Shown piece after piece: positions 7,877 to 16,735 of a stretch of 64,000 bases of DNA. This DNA comes from JAYRSJ01 sp041920215. GTDB lineage: Bacteria; Pseudomonadota; Gammaproteobacteria; Burkholderiales; Burkholderiaceae_C. The DNA is taken from assembly GCA_041920215.1 (NCBI GenBank), contig JAYRSJ010000009.1:1-64000 (forward strand), in the 5' to 3' direction. A model generated the notes under the pieces. It did no database searches. It was not told the origin of the DNA and was given only the letters and a program-made list of their open reading frames with translations. Position 1 is the first letter of the stretch. The number at the start of each line of letters is the position of its first letter. The position numbers were made by a program, and so were the translations under genes.

Positions 7877-9703
7877 TCAGTCTGCCTGCTTCTTGCTGGC
7901 GTCGATGTCCACGTAGTGCCACCAGTCCTGCCAGAACAGCGGCCGGCGGTAGCCGCTCATCCAGGGCTGGGCCATATCGGTGAGGATGCGGTGGGCGTGG
8001 TTCTTGTAGGGCATGAAGGCCACCGCCATGCGCTTGGCCTCCAGGAACAGGGCCTCGCGCTCGGGGCCGTCCGGCAGCGACTGCATGCGCTCGTACAGCG
8101 CATTGAAGGGGGCATGGTTGAAGCGGCTCAGGTTCTGGCCGCCGGTGGCGGGGCCGTAGAGGCGCTGCAGCGCGCCCTGGCCGTCGGGCTGCGAGGCCGA
8201 GGAGCCCACGCCCCAGATCATGAACTTGCCGCCACGCGCGCTCTTCAGGTTCTCCGGCCATTTGGCGGTCTTGAACGCGACCTTCAGGCCGATGGCCTGC
8301 AGGTTCTTCTGGAACAGCTCGTCGAGCTGGCGCGAGGCATTGTCGGGCTGGGTGTTGCGCACAATCTCCAGCGGACTGCCGTCGGGCTGCTCGCGCCAGC
8401 CGTCGCCGTCCTTGTCCGCATAGCCATACAGATCAAGCAGGGCCTTGGCCCGCGCCATGTCGTGGTCGCCCATCTCGCTCTTGAAATCGGGCGAGAAGCC
8501 GGTAGTGTGTGGCACCACCGGCGACTGCGCCGGGATGGCCTGCGAGCGTCGCACCAGGCGGATCTCGCGCTCCACATCGATGGACAGCGAGATCGCGCGG
8601 CGCAGCGCCACCTTGTGCGGCTCCATGCCGCCCACCACCGGATCGTCCATATTGAAGACGGTCAGCGTCGCGTCGGAGTTCACCACCCGCTGGGCCTGGA
8701 TGCCGCGCTTGGCCAGATTGGGAGCCAGCCGGCCATTGGGCATCGCGGTGCTGATGAATTCGGCCGGCACCCGCTCCAGGAAGTCCTTCTCGGCATTGAC
8801 GAAGGACAGCCAGCGCGGCTGCACCTCCTCGATGATCGCGATCTCGACCCGGTCGATCATCGGCAGGCGGCGGCCCTTGAAGCGCGCCAGCATGGCCTGG
8901 CCCTCGGCGTCGTCGGCCGCGGGCTCGGCGTCGTAGAAGCGCTCGCGGTAGTCGGGGTTCTTCTCCAGCACGATCTGCGAGCTGCGCCGCCAGCTCTTGA
9001 GCTTGAAGGGCCCGGTGCCGACCGGATGCTCGGAAATCTTGTCGCCGTAATGCTCGACCACCTCGCGCGCCAGCGCGCCGAACAGGTCATTGCCCGAGAG
9101 CAGCACCTCGATCAGGCGCGGCCGGGGCTGGCGGGTGCGCAGCTGCAGCGTGTAGCGGTCCAGCGCGCGCAGACCCTCGATCTCGCGCTCGTAGTCGAAA
9201 GGCTTCTTGCTCTCCAGCGCGGCGCGGCGCAGCTCGGCCAGGCCCAGCAGGCCGGCGTCCTCGAAGGTGGCCCAGCCGGGCGCCTTCAGCGCCGGATCGG
9301 CGAAGCGCTTGAAGCTGTAGACGAAATCGGCCGCGGTCAGCTCGCGCTTCTTGCCCTTGAAGGCCGGGTCGTCGGCAAAGTAGATGCCGGGTCGCAGGCG
9401 CACGGTCCAGGTCTTGAAATCGTCGCCCACCTCGGGCATCGCGGCCGCCACCAGGGGCTTGAAGCGCGCCGGCCGGGCCAGATGGTCGTAGGCATAGAGT
9501 GCCTCGAAGATATGGCTGGTGACGGTGCGCGAGTAGATGTCGGAGAGCTGCGAGGGGTCGAAGCCGGTCTCGGCCACCTGGAAGGCATAGCGCAGCACCT
9601 TGGGTGTCTGCGCATCGGGTGTGTTAGCGCCGGCGGCGGTGCCGGCGCACAGGGAGGCAAACAGGGCGACGCCGGCCAGGCGTCGCAGGAGGGGACTCAG
9701 CAT
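7877..9703 (-). CDS. ABC transporter substrate-binding protein, family 5 (paralogue 4 of 5)
   Basis: 608-residue family 5 binding protein. The signal peptide (about 1-26) ends AAGAN; the mature protein starts QVAETGFDPSQLSDIYS, followed by RPGIYFADDPAFKGKKREL and VGTGPFKLKSWRRSSQ. It is closest in visible motifs to paralogues 2 and 3. It lies 45 bases downstream of paralogue 5 and 15 bases upstream of paralogue 3, consistent with one polycistronic unit reading away from the permease genes. Confidence 0.92.
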   Translation of the reverse strand: MLSPLLRRLAGVALFASLCAGTAAGANTPDAQTPKVLRYAFQVAETGFDPSQLSDIYSRTVTSHIFEALYAYDHLARPARFKPLVAAAMPEVGDDFKTWTVRLRPGIYFADDPAFKGKKRELTAADFVYSFKRFADPALKAPGWATFEDAGLLGLAELRRAALESKKPFDYEREIEGLRALDRYTLQLRTRQPRPRLIEVLLSGNDLFGALAREVVEHYGDKISEHPVGTGPFKLKSWRRSSQIVLEKNPDYRERFYDAEPAADDAEGQAMLARFKGRRLPMIDRVEIAIIEEVQPRWLSFVNAEKDFLERVPAEFISTAMPNGRLAPNLAKRGIQAQRVVNSDATLTVFNMDDPVVGGMEPHKVALRRAISLSIDVEREIRLVRRSQAIPAQSPVVPHTTGFSPDFKSEMGDHDMARAKALLDLYGYADKDGDGWREQPDGSPLEIVRNTQPDNASRQLDELFQKNLQAIGLKVAFKTAKWPENLKSARGGKFMIWGVGSSASQPDGQGALQRLYGPATGGQNLSRFNHAPFNALYERMQSLPDGPEREALFLEAKRMAVAFMPYKNHAHRILTDMAQPWMSGYRRPLFWQDWWHYVDIDASKKQAD

Positions 9704-9748
9704 GGCGGGGGCGCTCGGTAGCTAGCGTGAGAGGGAGGAGAGGAGGCT

Positions 9749-11587
9749 TCAGCGCGCGGCCTGCTGGGCGGCGGTGTCGACATCGACGTATTGCCAGAAG
9801 TCGCGCAGGAAGACGTTGCGGTCGTAGCCGATCACCCAGGGCTGGGCCAGATCGGTGAAGACGCGGTGCACATGCATCTTGTAGGGCATGTAGGCGATCA
9901 TCAGCTTGGCGGCCTCCTGCATCACCGCCAGGCGCTCGGGGCCGTTGGGCAGCATCTTCTGCTTCTGGTACAGGGCATTGAAGGCGGGCAGGTCGAAGCG
10001 CGACTTGTTGGACGAGCCCTTGGCCCGGCCGTCGCCCAGGGCCAGGAAGGTGTCACCGTCGGGCGCAGTGGCCACCCAGCTGACGCCCCACATCTGCAGC
10101 TTGCCGGCATTGGCGCTCTTCAGGTTCTCCGGCCATTTGGCGGTCTTGAACTCGATGCGCAGCTTCAGCGCGTCCATATTCTTCTGCCACTGCTCGATCA
10201 GCTGGCGGCTCTGGCTGTCGGGCTGGGTCGCGTACTCGATCAGCAGCGGCGCTCCGGAAGGCAGATCGCGCCAGCCATCGCCGTTGCGGTCCACATAGCC
10301 ATAGAGGTCCAGCAGGGCCTTGGCGCGGGCCAGGTCGTACTGGCTCATCTCCGACTTGAAGTCGGGCTGGTAGCCGAAGGTGCCGGGGCCGAAGGGGCTT
10401 TGCGCCGGCATGGCCTGGCCGCGGCGCGCCAGCAGGATCTCCTTGTCCAGATCGACGGCCAGGCTGATGGCGCGGCGCAGCGCCACCTTGTCGGGCGTGT
10501 AGCCGCCCACCACCGGGTCCTCCATATTGAAGTAGGAGAAGGCCACCTCGGGGTAGGGGAAGCGCACCGCGCGCATGCCGCGCTTGGCCAGGTTGGGCGC
10601 CAGCTTGCCCTGGGGCGTGGCGATGCTGCTGAACTCGGCCGGCACCTCCTCCAGCACATCGGCCTCGCCGTTCAGGAAGGACAACCAGCGCGGCTGGTTC
10701 TCCTCGATGATCGCGATCTCGACCCGGTCCGTCAGTGGCAGGCGGCGGCCCTGCAGCTGGGCCGCCTGGGCCTTGAGCACCGGGTCGGCATCGGCCGGCG
10801 GCTGCTCCTGGTAGCGCTCCTCGCGGTAGCCGGGGTTGCGCTCCAGCACGATGCGCGAGCTGCGGCGCCACTCGGCCAGGCGGTAGGGCCCGGTGCCGAC
10901 CGGGTGTTCCATGATCTTGTCGCCGTGGTACTCGACCACCTCGCGCGCCAGTGCGCCGAGGAAGGCCGAATCGGCGAACTGGTTGATGAAGCGCGGGTCG
11001 CCCACGCCCAGCTTGATGCGGAAGGTGTAGCGGTCCAGCAGCTGCAGACCCTCGACCTCGCGGTCGTAGTCGAAGGGCTTTTGGGCGGCCATCAGCTCCT
11101 TGCGCAGCTCCGACAGGCCCAGGATCTGCACGTTCTCCAGCAGGTAGAGATTGCGGCTGTTGAGCTTGGGGTCGTAGTGGCGCTTGATCGAGTAGAGGTA
11201 GTCGGCGGCGGTCAGCTCGCGCTTCTTGCCGCCGAAGGCCGGATCGTCGGCGAAGTAGATGCCGGGCTTGATGCGGAAGGTCAGCGTCTTGAAGTCGGCC
11301 GAGACCTCGGGCATGGCGGCCGCGGTGGAGGGCCGCATCTGGAAGGGGCGGGCCAGATAGGCGAATTCCAGCGGCGCCTCGAAGATGGCAGCGGCAATGG
11401 TCTTGGAATAGCGGTCGCTGATCTGGGCCGGATCGAAGCCGGTCTCGGCCACGCGGAAGGAGTAGCGGATCACCTTCTTGGCTTCGGCGGCTTCAGGGGC
11501 TTGGGTGCCGGTCTGGGCCGGCGCCGCCAGGGACATAGTGCAGAACACCGCGGCCAGGGCCGCGTGTGCGAAGCCAAAACGCATCAC
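9749..11587 (-). CDS. ABC transporter substrate-binding protein, family 5 (paralogue 5 of 5, promoter-proximal)
   Basis: First gene of the minus-strand array, about 611 residues. It can start at GTG 11587 or at the directly following ATG 11584, which is equally plausible. The signal peptide (about 1-26) ends APAQT, and the mature part begins RVAETGFDPAQISDRYSK. It shares NLYLLENVQILGLSELR with paralogue 1 (NLY/HLYQFEGAQILGLSALR) rather than with copies 2-4, suggesting that 1 and 5 form one subgroup and 2-4 another. It is divergent from the permease gene across a 343-base intergenic region that must carry both promoters. Confidence 0.92.
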   Translation of the reverse strand: MMRFGFAHAALAAVFCTMSLAAPAQTGTQAPEAAEAKKVIRYSFRVAETGFDPAQISDRYSKTIAAAIFEAPLEFAYLARPFQMRPSTAAAMPEVSADFKTLTFRIKPGIYFADDPAFGGKKRELTAADYLYSIKRHYDPKLNSRNLYLLENVQILGLSELRKELMAAQKPFDYDREVEGLQLLDRYTFRIKLGVGDPRFINQFADSAFLGALAREVVEYHGDKIMEHPVGTGPYRLAEWRRSSRIVLERNPGYREERYQEQPPADADPVLKAQAAQLQGRRLPLTDRVEIAIIEENQPRWLSFLNGEADVLEEVPAEFSSIATPQGKLAPNLAKRGMRAVRFPYPEVAFSYFNMEDPVVGGYTPDKVALRRAISLAVDLDKEILLARRGQAMPAQSPFGPGTFGYQPDFKSEMSQYDLARAKALLDLYGYVDRNGDGWRDLPSGAPLLIEYATQPDSQSRQLIEQWQKNMDALKLRIEFKTAKWPENLKSANAGKLQMWGVSWVATAPDGDTFLALGDGRAKGSSNKSRFDLPAFNALYQKQKMLPNGPERLAVMQEAAKLMIAYMPYKMHVHRVFTDLAQPWVIGYDRNVFLRDFWQYVDVDTAAQQAAR

Positions 11588-11930
11588 GATCTCAATCCTT
11601 GCAATGACAACGCGCCGCAGGCCTTGTGGGTGCTTGCGGCGCGTCAGTGATCCAGGCCACGACCGGTGGCGGCGGGCTGGATGAGCTGCGGCAGTCTAGG
11701 GCCGGGAGCCTAAGACTGGCCGCGCATTTTGGCGCAAAACGGCCCGAAACCCCGTTGGATACGGGGGTTTACTAGGGCAAACCCGGGGCCACCAAGGGCA
11801 AATGCGGGTGAACGTGGGGCGGCTCTCCATTAGACTCGCGCCTGTTTCAAATTGCAGACCCCGTTCACCACAAGTGGGCGGGGTCTCACTTTTGTCGATA
11901 CACGACGCTTGGCATGGAGCTCCGACAGCA
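11588..11930. promoter_or_regulatory. Divergent intergenic region between the binding-protein array and the permease operon
   Basis: No gene is seen in these 343 bases. They contain an imperfect inverted repeat at 11747-11770 (AAACCCCGT and ACGGGGGTTT around TGGAT), two direct copies of AGGGCAAA about 23 bases apart (near 11774 and 11797), and a strong hairpin at 11856-11886 listed separately. The layout fits promoters for both directions, but no convincing -35/-10 pair could be assigned. Confidence 0.5.
11856..11886 (+). promoter_or_regulatory. Leader hairpin upstream of the permease operon
   Basis: AGACCCCG (11856-11863) pairs exactly with CGGGGTCT (11879-11886), and the arms can be extended inward by CAC/GTG through two G-U pairs, leaving a five-base loop. 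It is followed by CACTTTTG and ends 44 bases before the permease ATG. It could be an attenuator, an mRNA-stabilising stem or an operator; the T-run is too short for a clear terminator. Confidence 0.4.
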
Positions 11931-12869
11931 ATGGCGGCATACCTGATAAGGCGCTTGTGGCAAATGATTCCCACGCTGTTGGGCGTCGTGCTGCTGGTGT
12001 TCTTCCTCTTCAAATACTTCGGCGGCGACCCCGCCGAGATCCTCGGCGGACTGAACGCCAGCCCCGAGCAGATCGACGCGATCCGCGAGCAGCTCGGGCT
12101 GAACAAGCCGGTCTGGGAACAGCTGTGGATCTTCATCCAGCAGATCGTCACCTTCGACTGGGGCAAGAGCTGGGCCACCAATGAATCGGTGGCCAATCTG
12201 TTCACCAGCCGCCTGCCGGCCACGCTGACGGTGATGGTGCCCATCCTGGTGCTGGAAGTGCTGCTGGCCATTCCCTTCGCACTGGCCGTGGCCTATGTGC
12301 GCGGCAGCCTGACCGACCGCACGGTGATGGTGCTGACCACGGTGGCGGTGTCGATCTCGCTGCTGGTCTATGTGATCGTGTTCCAGTACCTGTTCGCCTT
12401 CAAGCTGGGCTGGTTCCCGGTGCAGGGCTGGACCGACAGCTTCTGGACCAATCTGACCACCTATGCGCCGCTGCCCATCCTGGTGGTGGTGGCGGTGGCG
12501 CTGGCGCCCTACACCCGGCTGTACCGCACCTTCTTCCTCGACGAGATCGGCCATGACTATGTGCGCACCGCGCGCGCCAAGGGCATGACCGAGAAGACCA
12601 TCCTGCTCAAGCATGTCTTGCGCAACGCGATGATCCCCATCCTGACCAATGTGGCGGTAGCCCTGCCGGGCGTCTTCGTCGGTTCCTTCCTGATCGAGGT
12701 GTTCTTCTCGATCCCGGGCCTGGGCCGCGAGATCCTGCTGGCAGTCAACCGCAGCGACTATCCGGTCATTCAGGCCTTCGCGATCTACATCGCCTTCCTG
12801 ACCATGGTGATCAATCTGCTGACCGACCTGATGTACAAGCTGGTCGACCCACGGGTGGTGCTGAAATGA
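11931..12869 (+). CDS. ABC transporter permease, DppB/AppB type
   Basis: Inner-membrane permease of a peptide/nickel ABC importer, 312 residues, about six transmembrane helices. The EAA-like cytoplasmic loop that docks the ATPase appears as DYVRTARAKGMTEKTILLKHVLRNA (in part; around residues 206-230). The start is placed at the ATG at 11931 (MAAYLIRRLW), the normal N-terminus for this family; a longer in-frame reading upstream would cover the leader hairpin and is not protein-like. Forms an operon with the second permease (43-base gap) and the fused ATPase, and pairs with the divergent binding proteins. Confidence 0.93.
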   Translation: MAAYLIRRLWQMIPTLLGVVLLVFFLFKYFGGDPAEILGGLNASPEQIDAIREQLGLNKPVWEQLWIFIQQIVTFDWGKSWATNESVANLFTSRLPATLTVMVPILVLEVLLAIPFALAVAYVRGSLTDRTVMVLTTVAVSISLLVYVIVFQYLFAFKLGWFPVQGWTDSFWTNLTTYAPLPILVVVAVALAPYTRLYRTFFLDEIGHDYVRTARAKGMTEKTILLKHVLRNAMIPILTNVAVALPGVFVGSFLIEVFFSIPGLGREILLAVNRSDYPVIQAFAIYIAFLTMVINLLTDLMYKLVDPRVVLK

Positions 12870-12912
12870 AACTCCAAAATTCCTCAGTTTCATTCCGACT
12901 CGGAGAGGCGAA

Positions 12913-13968
12913 ATGAGCGCGGTTCTCTCGAGCAATACCGCTGCGGCCAAGCCGGCCCAGCGCTCCGAAGGCGTCTGGGCGGCAGCCTGGCGCCGCCTGC
13001 GTGCCGACAAGGTCGGCATGGTCTGCATGGCCATCGTCGCCTTCTTCCTGGTGCTGGTGACGCTGTCGGGCACCGGCCTGATCGCCGGCGACTGGCAGAA
13101 GGAAGTGGGCGTGCCCAATGCGCCGCCGACCTTTATGGGTCCGGCTCCGGCCGAGGCCACCGGCGCGATCGCCCAGCCCAAGGGGCCCAATGTGGACCTC
13201 AGCGATATCGATCCGCTGGCGCCCAAGTACAAGGAATGGGAAGAGCGCGCCAAGCAGTTCAAGACGGTGGACACCGTCAAGGCCGAGACCCTGCCCTTCG
13301 GCGGCGACCGCCTGGGCCGCGATGTGGTGACCAAGGCCATCAAGGGTGCCGAAGTCTCCATCATGGTGGGCGTGCTGGCGGCCGTGCTGGCCACCATCAT
13401 CGGCACCGTGCTGGGCGCGCTGTCGGGCTTCTTCGGCGGCAAGGTGGGCGACTTCCTCGAGTGGCTCTACAACGTCTTCACCGCCATCCCCGGCATCCTG
13501 CTGATCTTCGCCTTCGCGGTGATCTTCGGCCGCGGCGTGACTTCGGTGGCGCTGATCCTGGGCCTGGCCGGCTGGCCCGGCATCTACCGCCTGATCCGCG
13601 CCGAGTTCATGAAGCACTCGGTACGCGAGTACGTGCGTTCGGCCGAGGCCATCGGCGCCTCGCGCATGTCGCGCATGTTCAAGCACATCCTGCCCAATGT
13701 CTCGCATGTGGCCCTGGTGCAGCTCTCGCTGCATGTGGTGGCCTTCATCAAGAGCGAGGTCATCCTGTCCTATCTGGGTCTGGGTGTGGGCGTGGACCAG
13801 GTCTCCTGGGGCACCATGCTGGCCGAGAGCCAGAGCGAGCTGATCCTGGGCTACTGGTGGCAGCTGGCGGGTGTGACCGCGGTGATGGCGGTGTTCGTGA
13901 CCGCCTTCGCGCTGTTCACCGACGCCCTGCGCGATGCGCTGGATCCGAAACTGCGCGGCCTGGAGTAA
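12913..13968 (+). CDS. ABC transporter permease, DppC/AppC type, with enlarged periplasmic loop
   Basis: Second permease subunit, 351 residues. The N-terminal segment WRRLRADKVGM and first helix are typical of the OppC/DppC N-terminal domain, and the EAA loop reads EYVRSAEAIGASRMSRMFKHI in part (around 220-240). Between the first and second helices lies a proline-rich, charged stretch (about residues 62-135) that is longer than in typical DppC, ending in FGGDRLGRDVV, the conserved entry into the core domain. Preceded by a GAGAGGCG ribosome-binding region. Forms the heterodimeric pore with the upstream permease. Confidence 0.92.
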   Translation: MSAVLSSNTAAAKPAQRSEGVWAAAWRRLRADKVGMVCMAIVAFFLVLVTLSGTGLIAGDWQKEVGVPNAPPTFMGPAPAEATGAIAQPKGPNVDLSDIDPLAPKYKEWEERAKQFKTVDTVKAETLPFGGDRLGRDVVTKAIKGAEVSIMVGVLAAVLATIIGTVLGALSGFFGGKVGDFLEWLYNVFTAIPGILLIFAFAVIFGRGVTSVALILGLAGWPGIYRLIRAEFMKHSVREYVRSAEAIGASRMSRMFKHILPNVSHVALVQLSLHVVAFIKSEVILSYLGLGVGVDQVSWGTMLAESQSELILGYWWQLAGVTAVMAVFVTAFALFTDALRDALDPKLRGLE

Positions 13969-13973
13969 TCGAG

Positions 13974-15662
13974 ATGTTGCTGAGTATTCAAGACCTCAAG
14001 GTCGCCTTCCGCATGGGCAAGATCGGCGGCCAGATGCAGCGCGCGCTGGCCGTCAAGGGCGTCAGCTTCGACGTGCCGGAGAACTCGACCGTAGCCCTGG
14101 TGGGCGAGTCGGGCTCGGGCAAGAGCGTCACCGCGATGTCCATCCTGAACCTGCTGCCGGACAACGCCGAGCGCTCCGGGGCCATCCTGTTCCAGGGCAA
14201 GGATCTGCTGCAGACCTCGCTGCCCGAGCTGCAGGGCATACGCGGGCGCGAGATTGCCTGCGTGTTCCAGGACCCGATGACCTCGCTGAACCCGGTGTTC
14301 ACCGTGGCCGAGCAGATCTGCGAGCCGCTGATCAAGCACATGGGCATGAGCCGCAAGCAGGCGCTGGTGCGGGCCGAGGAACTGCTCAATGAAGTGGGCA
14401 TCCCCGAGCCCAAGCGCCGCCTGAAGGCCTATCCGCACGAGATGTCCGGCGGCCAGCAGCAGCGGGTGATGATCGCGATCGCGCTGGCCTGCAAGCCCAA
14501 GCTGCTGATCGCCGATGAGCCCACCACCGCGCTGGACGTGACCATCCAGCGCCAGGTGATGGAGCTGATGGCCAAGCTCAAGGAATCGCACAAGATGAGC
14601 CTGCTGTTCATCTCGCACGATCTGGGCGTGGTGGGCGAGATCTCCGACCATGTGGTCGTGATGCGGCATGGCGAGATCCGCGAGAAGGCGCCGGTGGCGC
14701 AGATCTTCAAGAATCCGCAGGACGGCTACACCAAGGCCCTGCTGGCCTGCCGGCCCTCGCTGACCGAGAACCCGGCCCGGCTGATGGTCATCGACGACCA
14801 TATCGCCGGCCGTGCCGCCAGCAACGAGAGCAAGGCCAAGGACCCGAATGCACCGGTGATCCTTGAGGCCAAGGCCCTGCGCAAGAGTTTCTTCTTCAAG
14901 GAAGGCCTGTTCGGCAAGAAGGAGTTCAAGGCGGTCAAGGGCGTCAGCTTCAAGCTGCGCAAGGGCTATACCCTGGGCGTGGTCGGCGAGTCGGGCTCCG
15001 GCAAGACGACCATGGGCCTGACCCTCTTGCGCCTGCACGAGCCCAGCGGCGGCGAGGTGCTGTTCGAGGGCAAGGACCTCTTGAAGATGGGCGGCAGCGA
15101 CTGGCAGAAGATGCGCCGCCGCATCCAGGTGGTGTTCCAGAACCCCTATGCCTCGCTGAACCCGCGCTTCACCATCGGTCAGACCCTGGTCGAGCCGATG
15201 GAGATCCACAACGTCGGCAGCGGCCATGCGGACCGCCTGGCCCGCGCTACCGCCCTGCTGAAGAAGGTGGGCCTGGACGAGTCGGCGCTGAACAAATACC
15301 CGCACGAGTTCTCCGGCGGCCAGCGCCAGCGCATTGCGATCGCACGCTGCCTGACGCTCAACCCCGAGGTGCTGGTGCTGGACGAGGCCGTCTCGGCGCT
15401 GGACGTCTCGGTGCAGGCCCAGGTGCTGAACCTGCTGAAGGATCTGCAGGACGAGTTCGGCCTGAGCTATATCTTCATCAGCCACGATCTGGCGGTGGTC
15501 AAGTTCATCTCCGACGAGGTGCTGGTGATGCAGAACGGCGACGTGGTCGAGCAGAGCGAGACCCAGGCCCTGCTGGCCAACCCCCAGCAGGACTACACCC
15601 GCCGCCTGCTCGGTGCCGTGCCGCGCGGCTATCAGGAGCATGCGGCCGTGGCCGCCGCCTGA
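13974..15662 (+). CDS. Fused dual ATP-binding protein of the peptide-type ABC importer (DppD-DppF fusion)
   Basis: Both ATPase subunits in one 562-residue chain. The first domain has Walker A GESGSGKSVT (about 43-52), signature MSGGQQQR and Walker B LLIADEPTTALD; the second has GESGSGKTTM (about 339-348), signature FSGGQRQR and LVLDEAVSALD. In many relatives these are two genes (D and F); the fused form is also common in proteobacteria. The start is the ATG at 13974, five bases after the permease stop; a long upstream extension in this frame overlaps the permease in another frame and is spurious. Followed by a strong terminator. Confidence 0.94.
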   Translation: MLLSIQDLKVAFRMGKIGGQMQRALAVKGVSFDVPENSTVALVGESGSGKSVTAMSILNLLPDNAERSGAILFQGKDLLQTSLPELQGIRGREIACVFQDPMTSLNPVFTVAEQICEPLIKHMGMSRKQALVRAEELLNEVGIPEPKRRLKAYPHEMSGGQQQRVMIAIALACKPKLLIADEPTTALDVTIQRQVMELMAKLKESHKMSLLFISHDLGVVGEISDHVVVMRHGEIREKAPVAQIFKNPQDGYTKALLACRPSLTENPARLMVIDDHIAGRAASNESKAKDPNAPVILEAKALRKSFFFKEGLFGKKEFKAVKGVSFKLRKGYTLGVVGESGSGKTTMGLTLLRLHEPSGGEVLFEGKDLLKMGGSDWQKMRRRIQVVFQNPYASLNPRFTIGQTLVEPMEIHNVGSGHADRLARATALLKKVGLDESALNKYPHEFSGGQRQRIAIARCLTLNPEVLVLDEAVSALDVSVQAQVLNLLKDLQDEFGLSYIFISHDLAVVKFISDEVLVMQNGDVVEQSETQALLANPQQDYTRRLLGAVPRGYQEHAAVAAA

Positions 15663-15710
15663 TCCGGCGCGAGCAAGGCCGGCGCGCTCGACGAGCCGTC
15701 GGCCACAACG

Positions 15711-15741
15711 AGGGCGCCCAGCGGGGCGCCCTTCTTTTTTT
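15711..15741 (+). terminator. Rho-independent terminator of the ABC importer operon
   Basis: Perfect 9-bp stem AGGGCGCCC / GGGCGCCCT with a four-base loop, followed by TCTTTTTTT. It lies 49 bases after the stop codon of the fused ATPase. Confidence 0.9.
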
Positions 15742-15860
15742 CGCCGGTCGGCGCGGCCTGCGGCCTGTGCCTGCGCTTCTGCAGCTCGTCGCTGCGTCCG
15801 GCCGCCTGCCGGCCGCCTTGCCTACAGTGGCCGCTTTTGCCACATCTGCAGGAGACCTTG

Positions 15861-16052
15861 ATGAACCGAATCGCCACCCTCAGCCTCGCCCTTGCCGCGG
15901 CCCTGATCAGCACCGCCTGTGTGATCACCCCGGGCGGTACCGTGCGCGTCAGCGATGCCGCCGAACTGGCACGCATGAGCGAACAGGCGCTGAAGACCTG
16001 CGGCGAGGGCCAGGTCAAGGAAGTCAGCGCCAAGAGCTTCAGCTGCAAATAG
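15861..16052 (+). CDS. Small putative lipoprotein
   Basis: A 63-residue exported protein: hydrophobic leader MNRIATLSLALAAALISTAC with a cysteine at about position 20 preceded by STA, a plausible but not ideal lipobox. The mature part carries two further cysteines (KTCGEG and FSCK) that could pair. AGGAG lies at the right distance before the ATG at 15861. No family recognised. It stands alone between the ABC operon terminator and the TetR gene. Confidence 0.65.
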   Translation: MNRIATLSLALAAALISTACVITPGGTVRVSDAAELARMSEQALKTCGEGQVKEVSAKSFSCK

Positions 16053-16073
16053 GCGGCCGAGGAAGGGTCTGCT

Positions 16074-16103
16074 TGCAATTTCGCACGACCGTGCTAAATT
16101 GCA
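16074..16103. promoter_or_regulatory. Palindromic operator of the TetR regulator (copy 1)
   Basis: Left arm TGCAATTTCGCAC (16074-16086) and right arm GTGCTAAATTGCA (16091-16103) are reverse complements except at one position. The palindrome ends three bases before the TetR start codon. The core is nearly the same as copy 2 at 16753-16770, so both are probably bound by this TetR protein. Confidence 0.75.
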
Positions 16104-16106
16104 GAC

Positions 16107-16712
16107 ATGGACGCGAAAACCGAGCGCAGCGAGCTGACCCAGAGCGCCATCGTCGATGTGGCGCTGGAGATGGCCGCGCTCGACGGGCTGGAGAGCCTGT
16201 CGATCGGCGAGGTGGCCAAGCGCCTGAATCTGTCCAAGAGCGGGGTGTTCTCCCGCATCGGCTCGCGCGAGGCCCTGCAGCGGGCGGTGCTGGAGGCCTT
16301 CGATCGCCGCTTCCAGCAGGACATCCTGATGCCCGCGCTGCGCGAGCCGCGCGGGCTGACCCGGCTCGACGCCATCATGCGGGCCTGGCTGGGCCGGGCG
16401 GTGCAGCCGGGCGCGCGCGGCGCCTGCCTCTACGCGGCCGGCAGCTTCGAGTTTGACGACCGCGATGAAAGCCCCTTGCGCGAGCTGCTGCTGGCCGGGG
16501 TGCGGCGCTGGCGTGGCGCGCTGCGGCGCTGCGTGCTGCAGGCGCTGGAATCGGGCGAGCTGCGCGCCGACCTCGACCCCGACCAACTGGTGTTCGAGCT
16601 CGACGGCCTCTTCACCGCGCTGATGCGCGAGGCCCGTTTCCTGCGCGAGCCGCTGACCGCGCAGCGCGGCTGGCTGAGCTATCAACGACTGATCACGTCC
16701 TACCGGGCCTGA
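16107..16712 (+). CDS. TetR/AcrR-family transcriptional regulator
   Basis: A 201-residue TetR repressor. The N-terminal helix-turn-helix is SIGEVAKRLNLSKSGVFSRIGS (residues about 32-53, shown in part), followed by an all-helical ligand-binding domain of the TetR_C kind. The gene is probably autorepressed through the large palindrome ending immediately before its ATG, which also leaves no normal Shine-Dalgarno sequence. A second, near-identical palindrome sits after its stop codon, at the start of a truncated alpha/beta hydrolase gene that was presumably its target. Confidence 0.9.
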   Translation: MDAKTERSELTQSAIVDVALEMAALDGLESLSIGEVAKRLNLSKSGVFSRIGSREALQRAVLEAFDRRFQQDILMPALREPRGLTRLDAIMRAWLGRAVQPGARGACLYAAGSFEFDDRDESPLRELLLAGVRRWRGALRRCVLQALESGELRADLDPDQLVFELDGLFTALMREARFLREPLTAQRGWLSYQRLITSYRA

Positions 16713-16735
16713 GGCGCGGCCCGCGAACCGGACTC

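Noticed and set aside
6080..9721. Open frame of over 1200 codons on the plus strand through the binding-protein array
   Set aside because: It is antisense to three paralogues with clear motifs; its translation is a His/Gln/Ala/Leu-rich shadow with no signal peptide or family features. GC-rich third positions make such antisense frames common.
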